From contig OZ345367.1 in the NCBI GenBank assembly GCA_977006965.1, positions 2,046,001 to 2,110,000 on the forward strand: a stretch of 64,000 nucleotides of DNA, in the 5' to 3' direction. The number at the start of each line of letters is the position of its first letter. Position 1 is the first letter of the stretch. Origin of the DNA: Phymatolithon calcareum. Taxonomy: Eukaryota > Rhodophyta > Florideophyceae > Hapalidiales. Shown here in pieces: positions 9,155-19,606 of the stretch. The notes under the pieces were generated by a model, which was not told the origin of the DNA, searched no databases, and saw only the letters and a program-made list of their open reading frames with translations. A program made the translations under genes and the position numbers.

Positions 9155-10865
9155 TCTTTTAGTTTGAGTAAATTACTAAAATGACCAGATACAGTAGTTT
9201 GCCTTATTTACTAAAAACACCGCGAGGCACCTGTGATATTATGATATTGATCAATTCTGTCAGCACTCCGCCCACGATCCAGCTTCTAGTTCCGGTCACA
9301 CCTTGTGCAGTTACGTTACCAGGGGAATGTTAGGAGGGGGACAAAAGTAGGCGAGGTGTCATACCGAATTTTAATGATAAGCCTATGTGGCGTCCGTATG
9401 AAGCAGAGCAGGTAGGGCGAAAATGTATCATAAACGAAGTCGGTTCAAAGAAAAAATCCATCTTACAGCTCGAGTACATTATGGACTGTAATGTAGCAAA
9501 GCCTCTCGTTGCAGGATCCCATTGTGGAGAGAAATAATAGAAAAGTAGATTTTCGAGCTCTCCTTGTGCACTGTGCACAAAACGTGCACGGCTCGCGCCC
9601 GTGGCTGTCGTGATTTTCAAAAGTTGACCGCGAAAATTTGAGATGTACAGTAGCAGTTGTGCCCCGGGCAGATTTAACTATATTTTAATTAATGAAAGGG
9701 AAGACTTGGAGGTGTGGCTGGCGTCTTTTCTCCTGTGTAACAGCGATTGACGCGAGCGGAACGTTCTCGGAGGCGAGTAGCTCGTGTGACGAGCCCGGGC
9801 TTCAATCAGCCCTGAGTTCTGGGCTGGAACAAGACGCTCGGTCGCGCGCTCATCCGTCGGTGCTCCTCGCTTGAGAGAAGTGCTCGCATAATCCATTTCT
9901 GCGAAATATGACCTATCATTTGCGGCCACGTTGCCACAAACTCATCAGCTAACCACGAAAGCGCCCGCACGAGCGCCTCGGAATCCGACATGGCACCGCA
10001 GCGTTTACTGCACTCCAACTATACTGTCACTAGGATGCTTACAGATCAACATGTCCTGGCACAATTCCATTGGCCGTGGTCGAATGACGGCTCTGTCAGA
10101 GCGCTGCAAGAATCGAGCTTCATCACTTGATTTTTGATACAAGGATTTCCTCATAATTAACCTGACACAACGCAGGCCAAATTTTTAATAAACTTTTTGA
10201 AATATCAAGTTTCTGCTTTTGTCCCCCTCCTAACATTCCCCTGATGTTACGCACAGTAACGCTCAATTCCTGAAAATATTCGTTCTAAGTTTTCCCATTT
10301 TTTGCGAAATTGACTTGCCCCATTTTAATGGCATATATTGGTCCCTCTGCCCTCTACATTCGCGACGACAGCAAACTGTCCTGGAATTATTCGATGATGG
10401 TGAACCCAACACAAGTTTCTGTCGATGCTGTCTTCGCGTCTAAGCCTAATCTTTCGTCAGCTTTGTCCACCCATGCTGCACTAAATGGGTTTAGTTTCGC
10501 CATATGTCTCCACACATAATCCCGTTTCACAGCTATTTGCCACTCAAATGAGATCATCCAACTAAGAGTCTCCTTGTGGCTTTCGAATCAATGCACCAGC
10601 TCCACCACGGAGCAATGGTTCGTTTCGTGAGGGATATGTAACAAAAGAGAGTAGCGGTAGCGCACGGAAGTTGTCCAGCCCCGGCGATCCTATTAGATTT
10701 CATTCCGCCAATAAATAAAGTTACTTTCTGCCGACAAAATCAGCTGCCCGACTTTCCGAATGCTGACAGACCAGAACAATGTCATAACACCACAGGTGCT
10801 TCGTGGTCATTTTAGTAAATTTGGCACACTACACGGTCATTTTAGTAATTTTCTCTTTTAGTTCA
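9155..10865. repeat. Imperfect inverted repeat surrounding the 924-bp element
   Basis: The segment at about 9155-9260 is similar to the reverse complement of about 10755-10865, sharing attactaaaatgacc, a second ttactaaaa, and gcacctgtg followed by tattatga/ttatga. The two arms enclose the CAGGGG element at 9320-10243. This looks like the ends of an older transposon of about 1.7-1.9 kb into which the smaller element jumped; the cgggtat-rich flanks may belong to the same older element. Exact termini cannot be set. Confidence 0.55.
9320..10243. mobile_element. 924-bp non-autonomous DNA transposon with CAGGGG ends
   Basis: Perfect 28-bp terminal inverted repeats: 9320-9347 (starting caggggaatgttagg) and 10216-10243. 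The element is flanked by a 7-bp direct repeat with one mismatch, acgttac at 9313-9319 and atgttac at 10244-10250. The interior contains no recognisable transposase, so it would depend on enzyme supplied elsewhere. CAGGG ends recall hAT elements, but hAT duplications are 8 bp; the superfamily is left open. The identical TIRs indicate fairly recent movement. Confidence 0.88.
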
Positions 10866-10979
10866 GAGGAACCAGGAGTATGGGATACCCGTGGAGGACA
10901 GAAATTTCTTCTCCGCTCGGGTTCATGTCATTCCTGCGGCAAATACCTCCGGGAATACCCGAGGTCGCGCGTTACTTGC
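10251..10979. other. Intergenic to LTR boundary, no gene recognised
   Basis: About 730 bp with no credible coding sequence apart from the inverted-repeat arm noted above. The last bases, cttgc at 10975-10979, are the probable target duplication of the retrotransposon that follows. Confidence 0.4.
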
Positions 10980-11264
10980 TGTAACAAGGACATGCATGTA
11001 GCGCGTAAGTAGTGACAGCTTTGCTAGCTGTCAGCATGCACGTCTAGATGCTCTTGGAAGCACGCGAGAAATTCCAGAATATTCGAGCACATGCACTATT
11101 TGACGAATGGATTGCTGTAAGGAAATTTCTGGAGCTCTCTGGATAATTCGTATTTTAGGGTTTTATGATATTTGTAAGTTACGTATAAGTAATTCGATGC
11201 CTATTTAAGGCATGCTCTAGTGTCCATTATCCCGTAAGGATTAATTAATCCTTTTTTCAGTACC

Positions 11265-11884
11265 ATGTTTGACTGTAAACCGCTCGTGTTTACAACCAAT
11301 GAACAGCGGGAATCGATTCAGCGCCTTTGTGATTGGTTTGGAGGCGAGAGCCGCCTTCTAGGTCAACTTATGGCAGCCCTGAACTGCAAAGAGGGCAACG
11401 GCGCCATGGAGCGTGCATGCTTAAGGCCACGCTGCACCCGACCATGTCGGCTCTTGCAAAACAGCAGATTGGCGCGCGTGTACACGCCAAGGCACACATT
11501 GCCTTGGGAGAAGTGGAGTCTAAGCGCTTCTTCGGGTCGCTTTATAAGGAAACTCTGGTGTCTGGGACTGTGCTGAGGGTGGAAACGGAGGCCGGGAAGG
11601 GGAGGGTGCGCATCTTCCTCACCGTGAGGTGGGAGTCTCTGGCTGGTCAGCGAGACAGGCGCATCAGCGTGCGCAGCGTCACGCTCCGGGACCCTACCCT
11701 GGTCGCTCGCGTGCCGACGCAGCAGCAACGGAGCAGCCCAGCGACCTCTGCACTCAGTCAAGATGAGCAAGAACAAAACAACCGACAGACCGGCGGGGGT
11801 GGTTACAGCGGTCCTGGACCAGACGAATCACCCATTTCAGAGCCTCCTTTGCAAGACAGACTACCTACGACGCGCATGGAGTAG
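11265..11884 (+). pseudogene. N-terminal region ORFs of the piggyBac-family element
   Basis: Two overlapping frames (11265-11576 and 11333-11884) lie upstream of the transposase core in the same orientation. The second contains VHAKAHIALGEVESKRFFG, then GTVLRVETEAGKGRVRIFL and VRWESLAGQRD, a pattern suggesting a small beta-barrel (SH3/Tudor-like) module, and then a Gln/Pro-rich linker. This may be the original N-terminus of the transposase, now out of frame, or a second gene of the element. Function is inferred only. Confidence 0.45.
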
Positions 11885-12027
11885 TCTGGAGGCAGCTAGA
11901 TGTCTTGAAGCCGGTTGGAGGAGCAGTCCCGCGTCAGATGTGGAAGATGAGAGGTGTTGGGGGCTAGTCCATTGTCGAAGGGGGTGACTCTGGAACTTCG
12001 GCAAGGAGACGTTCACTCGACTACTTT

Positions 12028-13537
12028 ATGGCTGCATTTCCTCACGGTCATTTGATCAAGATGGTGCAGTGGACTTCAGAGGCGCTACAGGACAAGGGAA
12101 AACGGGGAGTAAGCACAGGGGAGCTGCTCAAGTTCTTCGGAATTGGGAAGCGAAGGGAGCTGTGGTCTGTCCACGCGAGGAACCGCTTGCTCTCCGCTCC
12201 AAGCTTTGGCAGCAAGACTGGCATGCCCCGCAACAGGTTTGAGGACATCTGGTCCTCCCTGGTGTTCTGCCAGCAGGGCGAGCGCGCAGCAGATGAGCTC
12301 TCGGAGAAGCACCGCTGGAGGCTGGTCGACGATTTTGTCTGCGCCATCAACCACCATCGGGCAGCAAACTTCGTGCCGTCCGACCTCATCTGCGTTGACG
12401 AGAGCATGAGCCGGTGGTATGGGCAGGGCGGCCACTGGATCGAGCGCGGACTTCCGCAGTACGTGGCGATAGACCGCAAGCCAGAGAGCGGCTGCGAGGT
12501 TCAGAATGCTGCGTGCGGAAGGAGTGGCATAATGATGCAGTTGCAGTTGGTGACGACCGCCATGCACGAGGCGGAGAGCCATAGTGAGCGGGAGGAGGGG
12601 CTGGGTCATGGCACGGTTGTGCAGAACAGACTGCTGCGCCCCTGGTTTGGTGCTGGTGAACGCATAGTTTGTGCGGATTCTTACTTCGCAAGCTACGAGG
12701 CCACAGCTCATCTGCGGTCGCGAGGCCTGCGCTTCATCGGAGTGGTCAAGACGGCGACGAGGAAGTTCCCCATGCGCCTGCTGAAGGCGAAGCCCATAGC
12801 GAAAAGTGGGAGCTGGCTGTCGCTCGCGCATGAGGACGAAAATGGTGACGTGGCGGAGATGGCCTTGGTCTAGGTCGACCGCGAGCGGCGGTACTTTATT
12901 TCGTCCGCGTCCAGTGCTGCAGCAGGAACCCCGTACGAGCGCCTGCGCTGGCGCCAGACTGAGACCGGCCCGGAGCGCGTTGCACTCACCGTTGAGCAGC
13001 CTCAGTGCGCTGAGATCTATTGCTCCGCGTGTGCGCGCATTGATCAGCACAACCGCTGTCGACAGGACGACCTGGGGCTGGAGCGAACATGCGTGACGCA
13101 CGACTGGTCTGTGAGGGTAGGCTTTTTTCTTCTGGGTATGGTCATTGTCGACGCATGGTTGCTACACACGGGCTCGAGAGGGCCCCTGCAAACGATGATA
13201 CAGAACGAATGCTATGAACAGCTAGCCCTGGATTTGGTGGACAACAACTACGAGGCGGTCGGGCTACGCGATCGCATGTCAGTTGCTGAAGACGCAGGTT
13301 GCGTTGACCCCGACGTCAGGCCTCGGCCCGCACGCAACGCCGACTAAGAAAAGGAAGAGGACTCGCGACGGTACGGAGACGTCGGCGCGGGCGCAGAAGG
13401 ATTGTGTTGTGTGCGGCAAGAGGACGACGCGAGTGTGCTCTCAGTGTCGAGAAGAGTGCTCAAAAGAGGTCTTCATATGCGACTCGTCCAAAGAAAGGAT
13501 ATGCTTCACATCTCACTTGCATTCTACACACTCGTAA
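12028..13537 (+). pseudogene. piggyBac-family transposase, TAG stop and frameshift
   Basis: The DDE_Tnp_1_7-type catalytic domain is clear in the first 281 codons: first Asp in LICVDESMSRWYG (residue 124 from the ATG at 12028) followed by GGHWIERGLPQY, second Asp in IVCADSYFASYEA (residue 217), then GLRFIGVVKTATR. A TAG at 12871-12873 interrupts; the same frame continues to 13347 with IDQHNRCRQDDLGLE (likely third acidic residue) and VIVDAWLL. The C-terminal cysteine-rich finger, CVVCGKRTTRVCSQC then FICDSS and a His-rich end, is in another frame (13283-13537). So one stop and one frameshift disable it. The N-terminus is also broken upstream by a TAG near 11965. Confidence 0.88.
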
Positions 13538-14316
13538 AGCAACATGAAGGGACCTCTTCTGTGAAAAATTGGGGTTTTTAGTACTTGCCAGCACCCCTCC
13601 ACCTACTATATCATGAGGATTAATTAATCCAAATAACCGGGATAATAGACACTAGTTCCGACTAGCGGACTGAGCCAAGCACAAATCCAACTAAGTCAAG
13701 TGAGGTAAAGTCAACAAACCTCTACTAAGCTCATCTTATCATTACCGATACTTTGCCTCTCAACGCTAAGTTCGATCAAAATTCGTTTCACTGTTAGCAC
13801 CGGCCTACTTAGCGTCTGACGTCGGTACGTGAGTTTATTAAAGCGTGAAATTTGGCAATATTTTCCTGGTTTCTGTTCGTGATTTATTCAAGGATCGAAG
13901 TCATCGTTCCTGTTCTTCGTTTTTGTTCGGGTTCGAAACCAACATTTGTTTGGGTGGTTCAAGACTATTGTTCAAGGTTCCAAGATCGTTATTCAAGGTT
14001 CAAAAATCACTTTTGTGATTCAAGTTTAAAGGTTCGTGTTGAGCTGTTGGAGGTTCGCGGTTCTTGTTTACCAGAGTCGCGTTTAAAAAACTAAGAACAC
14101 GACTGTGTCTGAGGGCTGGAGTGCCAGAAACTAACTATTTCTCACCTGAGGGCCGGAGTGCCAGGTGAATCTCGAGGTTTTATTCTCTGCGAATAGTTGC
14201 CTAAAGTATCCTCAACAATCCCATTCGTCTATTGACTGTCACCTCGGACGACCGACAGGGTCACGGATTCTAGTAACGCCAATACGAGTTTGATCAGATA
14301 GGAGAAAGATCGGTCG

Positions 14317-14922
14317 TTGCTCAAGGTTAATAGGCCCCCAACGTTCGATGGCTCAAGGGATGAATTCAAGTTGCACTCGTGGTTGAATCAGGCGAAGCAG
14401 TACATCACGTTGGTTCAAGTTGGAAATAACGCCGTTCAACTCGATGATCCGACGAAAATATCCTTCGCATCCACCTTCTTCACTGGAAGCGCTGCAAACT
14501 GGTGGTACTTGCTTGTTAGTACAAACCAGATTCCGACTATATGGGCGCTTTGAAAAGATAATTTATTCCTTTTGACAGTGTCCAAAGGTCAAGGGATAAA
14601 TTGCGCAAGCTCTATCAGCGAACATCGGTTTCTGAGTACCTCTCTGAATTCAGAAACATTTGTTCTCACGATCCCAGGCGTTAGTGAAGGAAAAATGGTC
14701 AACAGATTCTGTCAGGGACTTAAGCCCCAGGTTCGACTGGAAGTCCTGAAATCGGGAGTTATGACCATGGATGAAGTAGCAAGGATAGCGTTGAACGTTG
14801 GCAGTGCTTTTTTCAACGCGGGAATGATTTCGTCTCAAGCAAGGTCGGATCCCTTCGCTGGTCCCCGATATAACGGACCAGCACCCATGGAAATTGGGAA
14901 TGTGGAGCGACGCGATCATTAA
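14317..14922 (+). pseudogene. gypsy 1 gag relic
   Basis: The first segment contains PPTFDGSRDEFKLHSWLNQ and GSAANWWYL, typical of the Ty3/gypsy capsid region. The homologous continuation, with RDKLRKLYQRTSVSEYLSEF, lies in a different frame, after which the frame returns for KMVNRFCQGLKPQVRLEVL and a PMEIGN end. A C-x2-C-type knuckle appears only as a degenerate trace downstream. At least two frameshifts are present. Confidence 0.8.
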
Positions 14923-15075
14923 ATCGGAAGCGATGGAAGCCGTACAGACGACCAGAAGTCTAATGCTTGTTGTACGGGTCATAAAGAGGGATTTCGTTCT
15001 TGGAGACATAACTAGAAGCGAGGATACAATGACCGAAGTTAGGGAAATTGAAGGAAGGCGGTCCGATTCGGAAAT

Positions 15076-15867
15076 GTGGATATCGAAAGGAGGTCGAGTC
15101 GCGCTGGAAAGCAGATTGAACGCAATCACCTGAATCATAGTTCGAGTGGCCTAGATTCTCTTGTGGCAGAAGTCAAGCAGCTTCGCAAAGAAATACGAGA
15201 CATATGGCTGGATACGAAGAAAGCCCTTTGTTCTGCGTCGATAACTAGTGCTGGTCGTGATCATGATGATTGCACTCTCACTGATGACATTCCAGTGGAG
15301 GACTTGATAATACTCGACGGTATACTCAACGGAAAGAAAGTGCGAGTACTCAAGGACGACGGGTGCAATACGAACATTGTATCAAGAGAATTCTTCAAGG
15401 CAAACCAAAATCTTTTTCGCGCAGTGCGAAGAAGGGTAGAAGTAAAACACTAGAAGGAGAAGACATTGGAGAAAGCATCCGAGGTAATACAAGGAGCAAC
15501 GCTTCGTTTAGGCCCACATTCCTACTCTTCGAATTGGGTCCTGGCAAGTTGCAGATACGATATTATCCTTGGAATGCCATGGCATGTGGCCCACAGTCCG
15601 AAAATCGATTATAACAACCAGGCTGTGCACGTTGGTGCTTTCCAAATTCCCGTGATGAAGACTCCACATACTGAAGAAGGCCAGATACAAGTGACAAGCC
15701 TTAGTATACGAAAATTCCGATCGATGCTAAGGAAGAAAAATGGAAAAGGGGCCTTTCGAGTGTTCAAGGCTGTTCCGACCAACGTGATGAAGACCTCAGA
15801 GAATGAAGTGAAGACAAAGGAGCAGCTATTGCATTGCTCAAATCCAAATCTGAGGAAAATCCTGTGA
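15076..15867 (+). pseudogene. gypsy 1 protease region relic
   Basis: A retropepsin-like segment with LKDDGCNTNIVS (active-site area with D-D-G instead of the common D-S/T-G) ends at 15453. After a stop, the next frame (15466-15867) carries the downstream signature YDIILGMPWH. It is part of a broken polyprotein between gag and RT. Confidence 0.75.
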
Positions 15868-15897
15868 AAGTTCGAGGTTGTGTTTTAAGAAAATGGA

Positions 15898-16503
15898 TTG
15901 CCCCCGGAAAGGTCCGTTGATCATGCAATTGAGGTTGATAATGAGGCGAAACCGCCACATCGTCCACTCTATCAGTTATCGTGTGTAGAGTTGGATGCGG
16001 AAAAAAGATACGTTGAGGAGTTGCTGCGGAAGGGAAAGATTCGCCCGAGAAAATCTCCGTATGGCGCTTCCTTGTTTTTCGTGAAGGACAAAGATAAACC
16101 GTTGCGTGGCGTTGTTGACTATCGTGCTTTGAATCGAATTACGCTTCCTCGGTCGCACGAGATGTTCGATATGCTTGTTGACGCTCGTGTGTTTTCGAAG
16201 CTGGATCTGAAAACCGGATTTCATCAGATTCGCGTTCGTCCAGAAGACATCGAAAAGACTGCGTTCAATACGAAGTACGGTCAATATGAGTACTTGGTGA
16301 TGCCGGTGGGATTGTGCAATGCACCTGCGACATTCCAATCACTGATGAATCGTATCTTCTATGACTGCATTGATGACTTCTAGGTCGTGTACATGGACGA
16401 TCTGCTCATCTTCAAAAAGGATGAGGCTTCACACCTTAAGCATATTGAGACGGTTTTATCTCGCCTCAAAGATCATGAATTGTTTGTGTCGCCGAAGAGG
16501 TAG
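15898..16503 (+). pseudogene. gypsy 1 reverse transcriptase relic
   Basis: Fingers and palm motifs are well kept: KGKIRPRKSPYGASLFFV, RGVVDYRALN, FSKLDLKTGFHQIRV, and FNTKYGQYEYLVMPVGLCNAP. A TAG at 16381-16383 sits just before the catalytic VYMDDLLIF motif, which continues in the same frame. The sequence then runs through a stop at about 16501 straight into KPGKIHVLGDALSRAP, the end of the RNase H/connection region, so most of RNase H has been deleted. Inactive. Confidence 0.9.
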
Positions 16504-16542
16504 CTGGAGACTCTTGGGAACTTTGGAATCTTTCCAATAACA

Positions 16543-18009
16543 TTGAAGCCAGGAAAGATTCATGTATTAGGTGATGCCCTATCCAGAGCTCCGCACATCT
16601 CTTTCAACTCCTTGGAAATTCCGTTTCTCAAGCTTGATGCAGTTCTGGACGGTTACGAAGATGATCAGTTTTTCGGTTCTATCGTGAAAAGTCTAGATGG
16701 GAAAGAAATCAAAGATCCTGTGGGGAAGAGTCAGGTGAAAAAGTTACTGCCAACGTTTGGTCGCGATGGAAATCGACTACTGTATCACGGAAAGCTATGT
16801 GTGCCTCGGAAGGCGATATCTACCATCCTCCAGTTGGCCCATGACTCTAAGATAGGAGGTCATTTTGGTTTCGCGAAAAAATATCAAGACTGGAAAAGTA
16901 CCACTGGAAACACAAAGGAAGGGACCTGAAGAGCTACGTTCAAGGTTGTGTCAATTGTCAACAGAAGAAAGATCACGGTAGCCAGAAGCTTAGTGATCCG
17001 ACTTCTCTGGAGGTACCCGAGAGACGATGGGGATCGCTTGCGACTGACTTTATAGTGAGCCTTCCCAAGACGAAGAATGGCTTTGACTGCATTACTACCT
17101 GAGTGGATCGTTTATCAAAAAGAGTTCACTTCATTCCATCCAGAGAGACAGATAGCGCAGTCGATGCTGCAAACGCCTGTTTCCATAATGAATTCAAGCA
17201 CCACTGTTTGCCTGATAGCATCGTCTCTGATCGAGATCCCAAGTTTACTTCGAAGTTTTGGCGTCGGCTGATAGAGCTCTGTGGTATCAAGCTCAAGATG
17301 TCTTCAAGTCGCCATCCCCAAACTGATGGTTCATCGGAAATTATGAACAGAATGGTTCAGAACTACAATGTCTCCATTTGAAATGGACTCAGGATGGAAT
17401 CCAATGTCTGTTTTGATTCTGTTGACTAAGAGAAATTGTGAAGTTGAAAGTGTCTCTGAGTTTAAGTCTCGGCTTCAAGTGTCTCTTGAAGATGCGAAAT
17501 ATGCCTACAAGATTGCGAAATCTCGTCAAAGTGCTCGAACATCTCTGGCTCACAAGTCTCATTTCTACAATGCGGGTGACAAGCTTTGGATTAATAAGAG
17601 CCTCTTCAAGAACGCTTATTCTAAGTCACAACAATCGGCTAAGTTGTCAACTAAACGCTTTGGTCCGTTTACTGTGAAGAGACTCATCGGGAAAAATGCT
17701 GTCAAACTGGAGTTGCCAAGTCATTTAAGGATTCATGATGTAGAGTATGTTCTTCTTACAACTCCGTACTTTGACCAGCCTACTGATATATCCGCACCCA
17801 TCCCAACTGTACCTGATCTTATTCCCGCCGTTGAAGGAGAAGAGTTTGTTGTGGATTCAATCCTGAAACATAGGAAGAGATGGAAACATGGTGCAGAATG
17901 GCAGCCAAGTTGAGACTTCAACGACAAGGATGAAACTCTGACACAAGTGTTCCTTGATTATATCAAGGACAACAAGATTATGCCGCATCTCTACGACGGG
18001 GATGAATAA
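16543..18009 (+). pseudogene. gypsy 1 integrase and probable chromodomain relic
   Basis: The zinc-binding segment (LAHDSKIGGHFGFAKKY, then CVNCQQKK after a frame change) precedes the integrase core. Core residues appear as LATDFIVSLPKTKNG, IVSDRDPKFTSKFW and SSRHPQTDGSSEIMNR. A TGA near 17100 and a frame break near 17368 interrupt it. The C-terminal part contains the GPF-like GPFTVKRL and, at the end, EEFVVDSILKHRKRWK, which resembles a chromodomain, placing the element among chromoviruses. Confidence 0.85.
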
Positions 18010-18056
18010 CGGCGACTGCATTGACGAGGACGTCAATAGGAGGAGGTGGGGAATAG

Positions 18057-18431
18057 TGTAACAAGGACATGCATGTAGCGCGTAAGTAGTGACAGCTTTG
18101 CTAGCTGTCAGCATGCACATCTAGATGCTCTTGGAAGCACGCGAGAAATATCCAGAATATTCGAGCACATGCACTATTTGACGAATGCATTGCTGCAAGG
18201 AAGTTTCTGGAGCTCTCTAGATAATTCGTATTGTAGGGTTTTATGATATTTGTAAGTTACGTGTACGTAATTCGATGCCTATAACGCATGCTCTGGTTCC
18301 GACTAGCGGACTGAGCCAAGCACAAATCCAACTAAGTCAAGTGAGGTAAAGTCAACAAACCTCTACTAAGCTCATCTTATCACTACCGATACTGTGCCTG
18401 TCAATGCTAAGCTCGATCAACATTCGTTTCA
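18057..18431 (+). repeat. 3' LTR of gypsy 1
   Basis: Matches the 5' LTR along its full length. At 18293-18296 it has the uninterrupted CTGG that corresponds to the CTAG flanks of the piggyBac-family insertion in the other LTR. Followed by cctgc, the probable target duplication. Confidence 0.92.
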
Positions 18432-18436
18432 CCTGC

Positions 18437-18760
18437 CCAACACTGGTGGATACGCAAGTTGCCACAAATTTGTACCCTATGACAACGTATTAGTGGCATA
18501 CATAACGCGCGTCGAATGCAACAGCTTTTCCTCAACGGATACTGTGATCCTGAAGCAATGGGGAAGTTGTCAGCGATATCATCTAGTTTGGAGATGCAAC
18601 GATCATCACCCGCAAGGAATCGCTCTTTGAATCGCAACCATCAAAATTTTCGACAGTCTTTGCAAAGGAAAATTCATTTTGATGCTCGTTAGTGCTATTC
18701 GAACCCGTAGGCGCGGGGTATGCAAAATGACGAGTCCCTGTATTAGGGACCAGGCGCAGA
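18437..18760 (+). repeat. Dispersed repeat B (second copy at 24016-24337)
   Basis: About 320 bp similar to 24016-24337, sharing gtggatacgcaagttg at the start and ending with the small inverted sequence gtccctgtattagggac followed by caggcg. In the other copy it directly continues repeat A, so A and B are probably one element. The copy here starts directly after the gypsy 1 target duplication. Confidence 0.75.
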
Positions 18761-19014
18761 GCATTGGAATTATTTATTTAGTTTTATTCTTTTCTCGGCG
18801 CTGTGTCGAGAATACATAATTTACTGTTGAACGCAGAAGCAATACATTATTGTATTCACGTTCAGTGAGGAATAAATAACTGGTTATTCCTAATTATTGG
18901 ATCCCTCTCGGATGGAAAAGATGAGGAGTCCGCAACCGACACGTCATGAGCTATCGATGGGCAACATGTCACATTACTCTTCAAGAATACGTAGACTCAG
19001 TCGGGCGTTAATAG
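18761..19014. other. A/T-rich spacer, nothing recognised
   Basis: No coding sequence and no recognisable structure before the start of the inverted duplication. Confidence 0.4.
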
Positions 19015-19139
19015 GCTCCGCATAGTCTGAGGCACTCTTCAAGACCGCTTACCGATGCTGCCTTGGTGTGTACTGATGTACGGACCGCGCCAGCCGATGT
19101 TTTTCCCCTGGAATGGGAGGTCTGATACTTCTGAGTGAC

Positions 19140-19321
19140 CAACATTTTTTCGTCGCTAGCGCCGAACGAAGCGAATTTAGGGTAGTATTGTGGATACTCC
19201 TCGCACAGAACATAAGCTAGGCTTTACGAATATGGCATGAGCGATTTGTTTCGAATTTGCTTTATGGAAATTTCGAACTTTCAAATCGCCACTCAATTGG
19301 GGGGGATTCGTAAAATAGACA
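19140..19321 (+). repeat. CTAG-flanked repeat end, copy 1
   Basis: Shares gcgaggagta/actcctcgc, tttacgaatatggc, a tcaattg palindrome remnant and the terminus taaaatagaca followed by CTAG (19322-19325). Related copies lie at 28459-28650, 55385-55528 and 58135-58311. The terminus equals the outer bases of the piggyBac-family elements in this window, so this is probably a MITE or an element end of that family. Confidence 0.75.
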
Positions 19322-19329
19322 CTAGAGCC

Positions 19330-19560
19330 TCGCCTTTTCCTTTTTTCCTATTCCATGTCATGTCGTTCTCTATTGACCAGCCAGTCGCCGCATCTAGCAG
19401 CTATTGCACGCCATCTGAGTTTTTAGCATGTAATTGGACGTCGACTGGGAACAGGATTGCTGGTTGCCTTGACAGGCGTAGTGACACTCCCGCGACTTTC
19501 AAGGTAAAAGTGTCCATAAACATATTGTAGAGACAGGGACTCTGGGGGAGCCTTCGGGGA
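19330..19560 (-). pseudogene. LINE reverse-transcriptase fragment in left arm
   Basis: Reading the minus strand gives LPQSPCLYNMFMDTF, then ILFPVDVQLHAKNSDGVQ and, after the stop corresponding to the other arm, LLDAATGWSIEND. These align with the RT of the LINE at 31-32 kb (SPLSPCLYNIFMDTF, QLFADDVLLQAKTAKGLQ, KLLDIATKLASEN). The catalytic FADD is altered to FPVD. It is a short piece wedged between the repeat end and the lipocalin fragment. Confidence 0.8.
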
Positions 19561-19606
19561 CTCCTCACAAACACCGCATGCTGCGTCTGCCCTGCAATGG
19601 ACGGGG

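Larger units (their letters stand above)
11221..13651 (+). mobile_element. piggyBac-family element flanked by CTAG
   Basis: A 2,431-bp element with short inverted ends: left tgtccattatcccg, right complement tgtctattatcccg. Just inside each end lies the same 14-bp palindrome, ggattaattaatcc (about 11239 and 13616). CTAG directly flanks both ends (11217-11220 and 13652-13655). The uninterrupted 3' LTR reads CTGG once at the same place, so four bases appear duplicated. The gene inside is a decayed piggyBac-type transposase. Known piggyBac elements duplicate TTAA, so the flank is unusual. Confidence 0.88.
10980..13790 (+). repeat. 5' LTR of gypsy 1, split by a piggyBac-family insertion
   Basis: The LTR halves are 10980-11220 and 13656-13790, together about 376 bp, against about 375 bp for the 3' LTR. 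The TATA-like tatttaa near 11202 and the tccgactagcggactgagcc segment after the insertion are shared with the 3' LTR. The insertion interrupts the LTR just after gcatgct. Confidence 0.92.
10980..18431 (+). mobile_element. Ty3/gypsy retrotransposon 1 (chromovirus-like), degenerate
   Basis: The 3' LTR is 18057-18431 and the 5' LTR is 10980-11220 plus 13656-13790, interrupted by a piggyBac-family element. LTRs start TGTAAC and end TTTCA. A purine-rich tract, aggaggaggtggggaatag, lies directly before the 3' LTR. Flanking pentamers are cttgc and cctgc (one mismatch). Order inside is gag, protease, RT, (RNase H mostly deleted), integrase and a probable chromodomain, i.e. Ty3/gypsy order. Several frameshifts and stops show the element is dead. 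The right side flanks repeat B. Confidence 0.93.

Noticed and set aside
12085-13101. 338-aa minus-strand frame opposite the piggyBac-family transposase
   Set aside because: It is a GC-rich shadow of the transposase, which has clear motifs on the plus strand.
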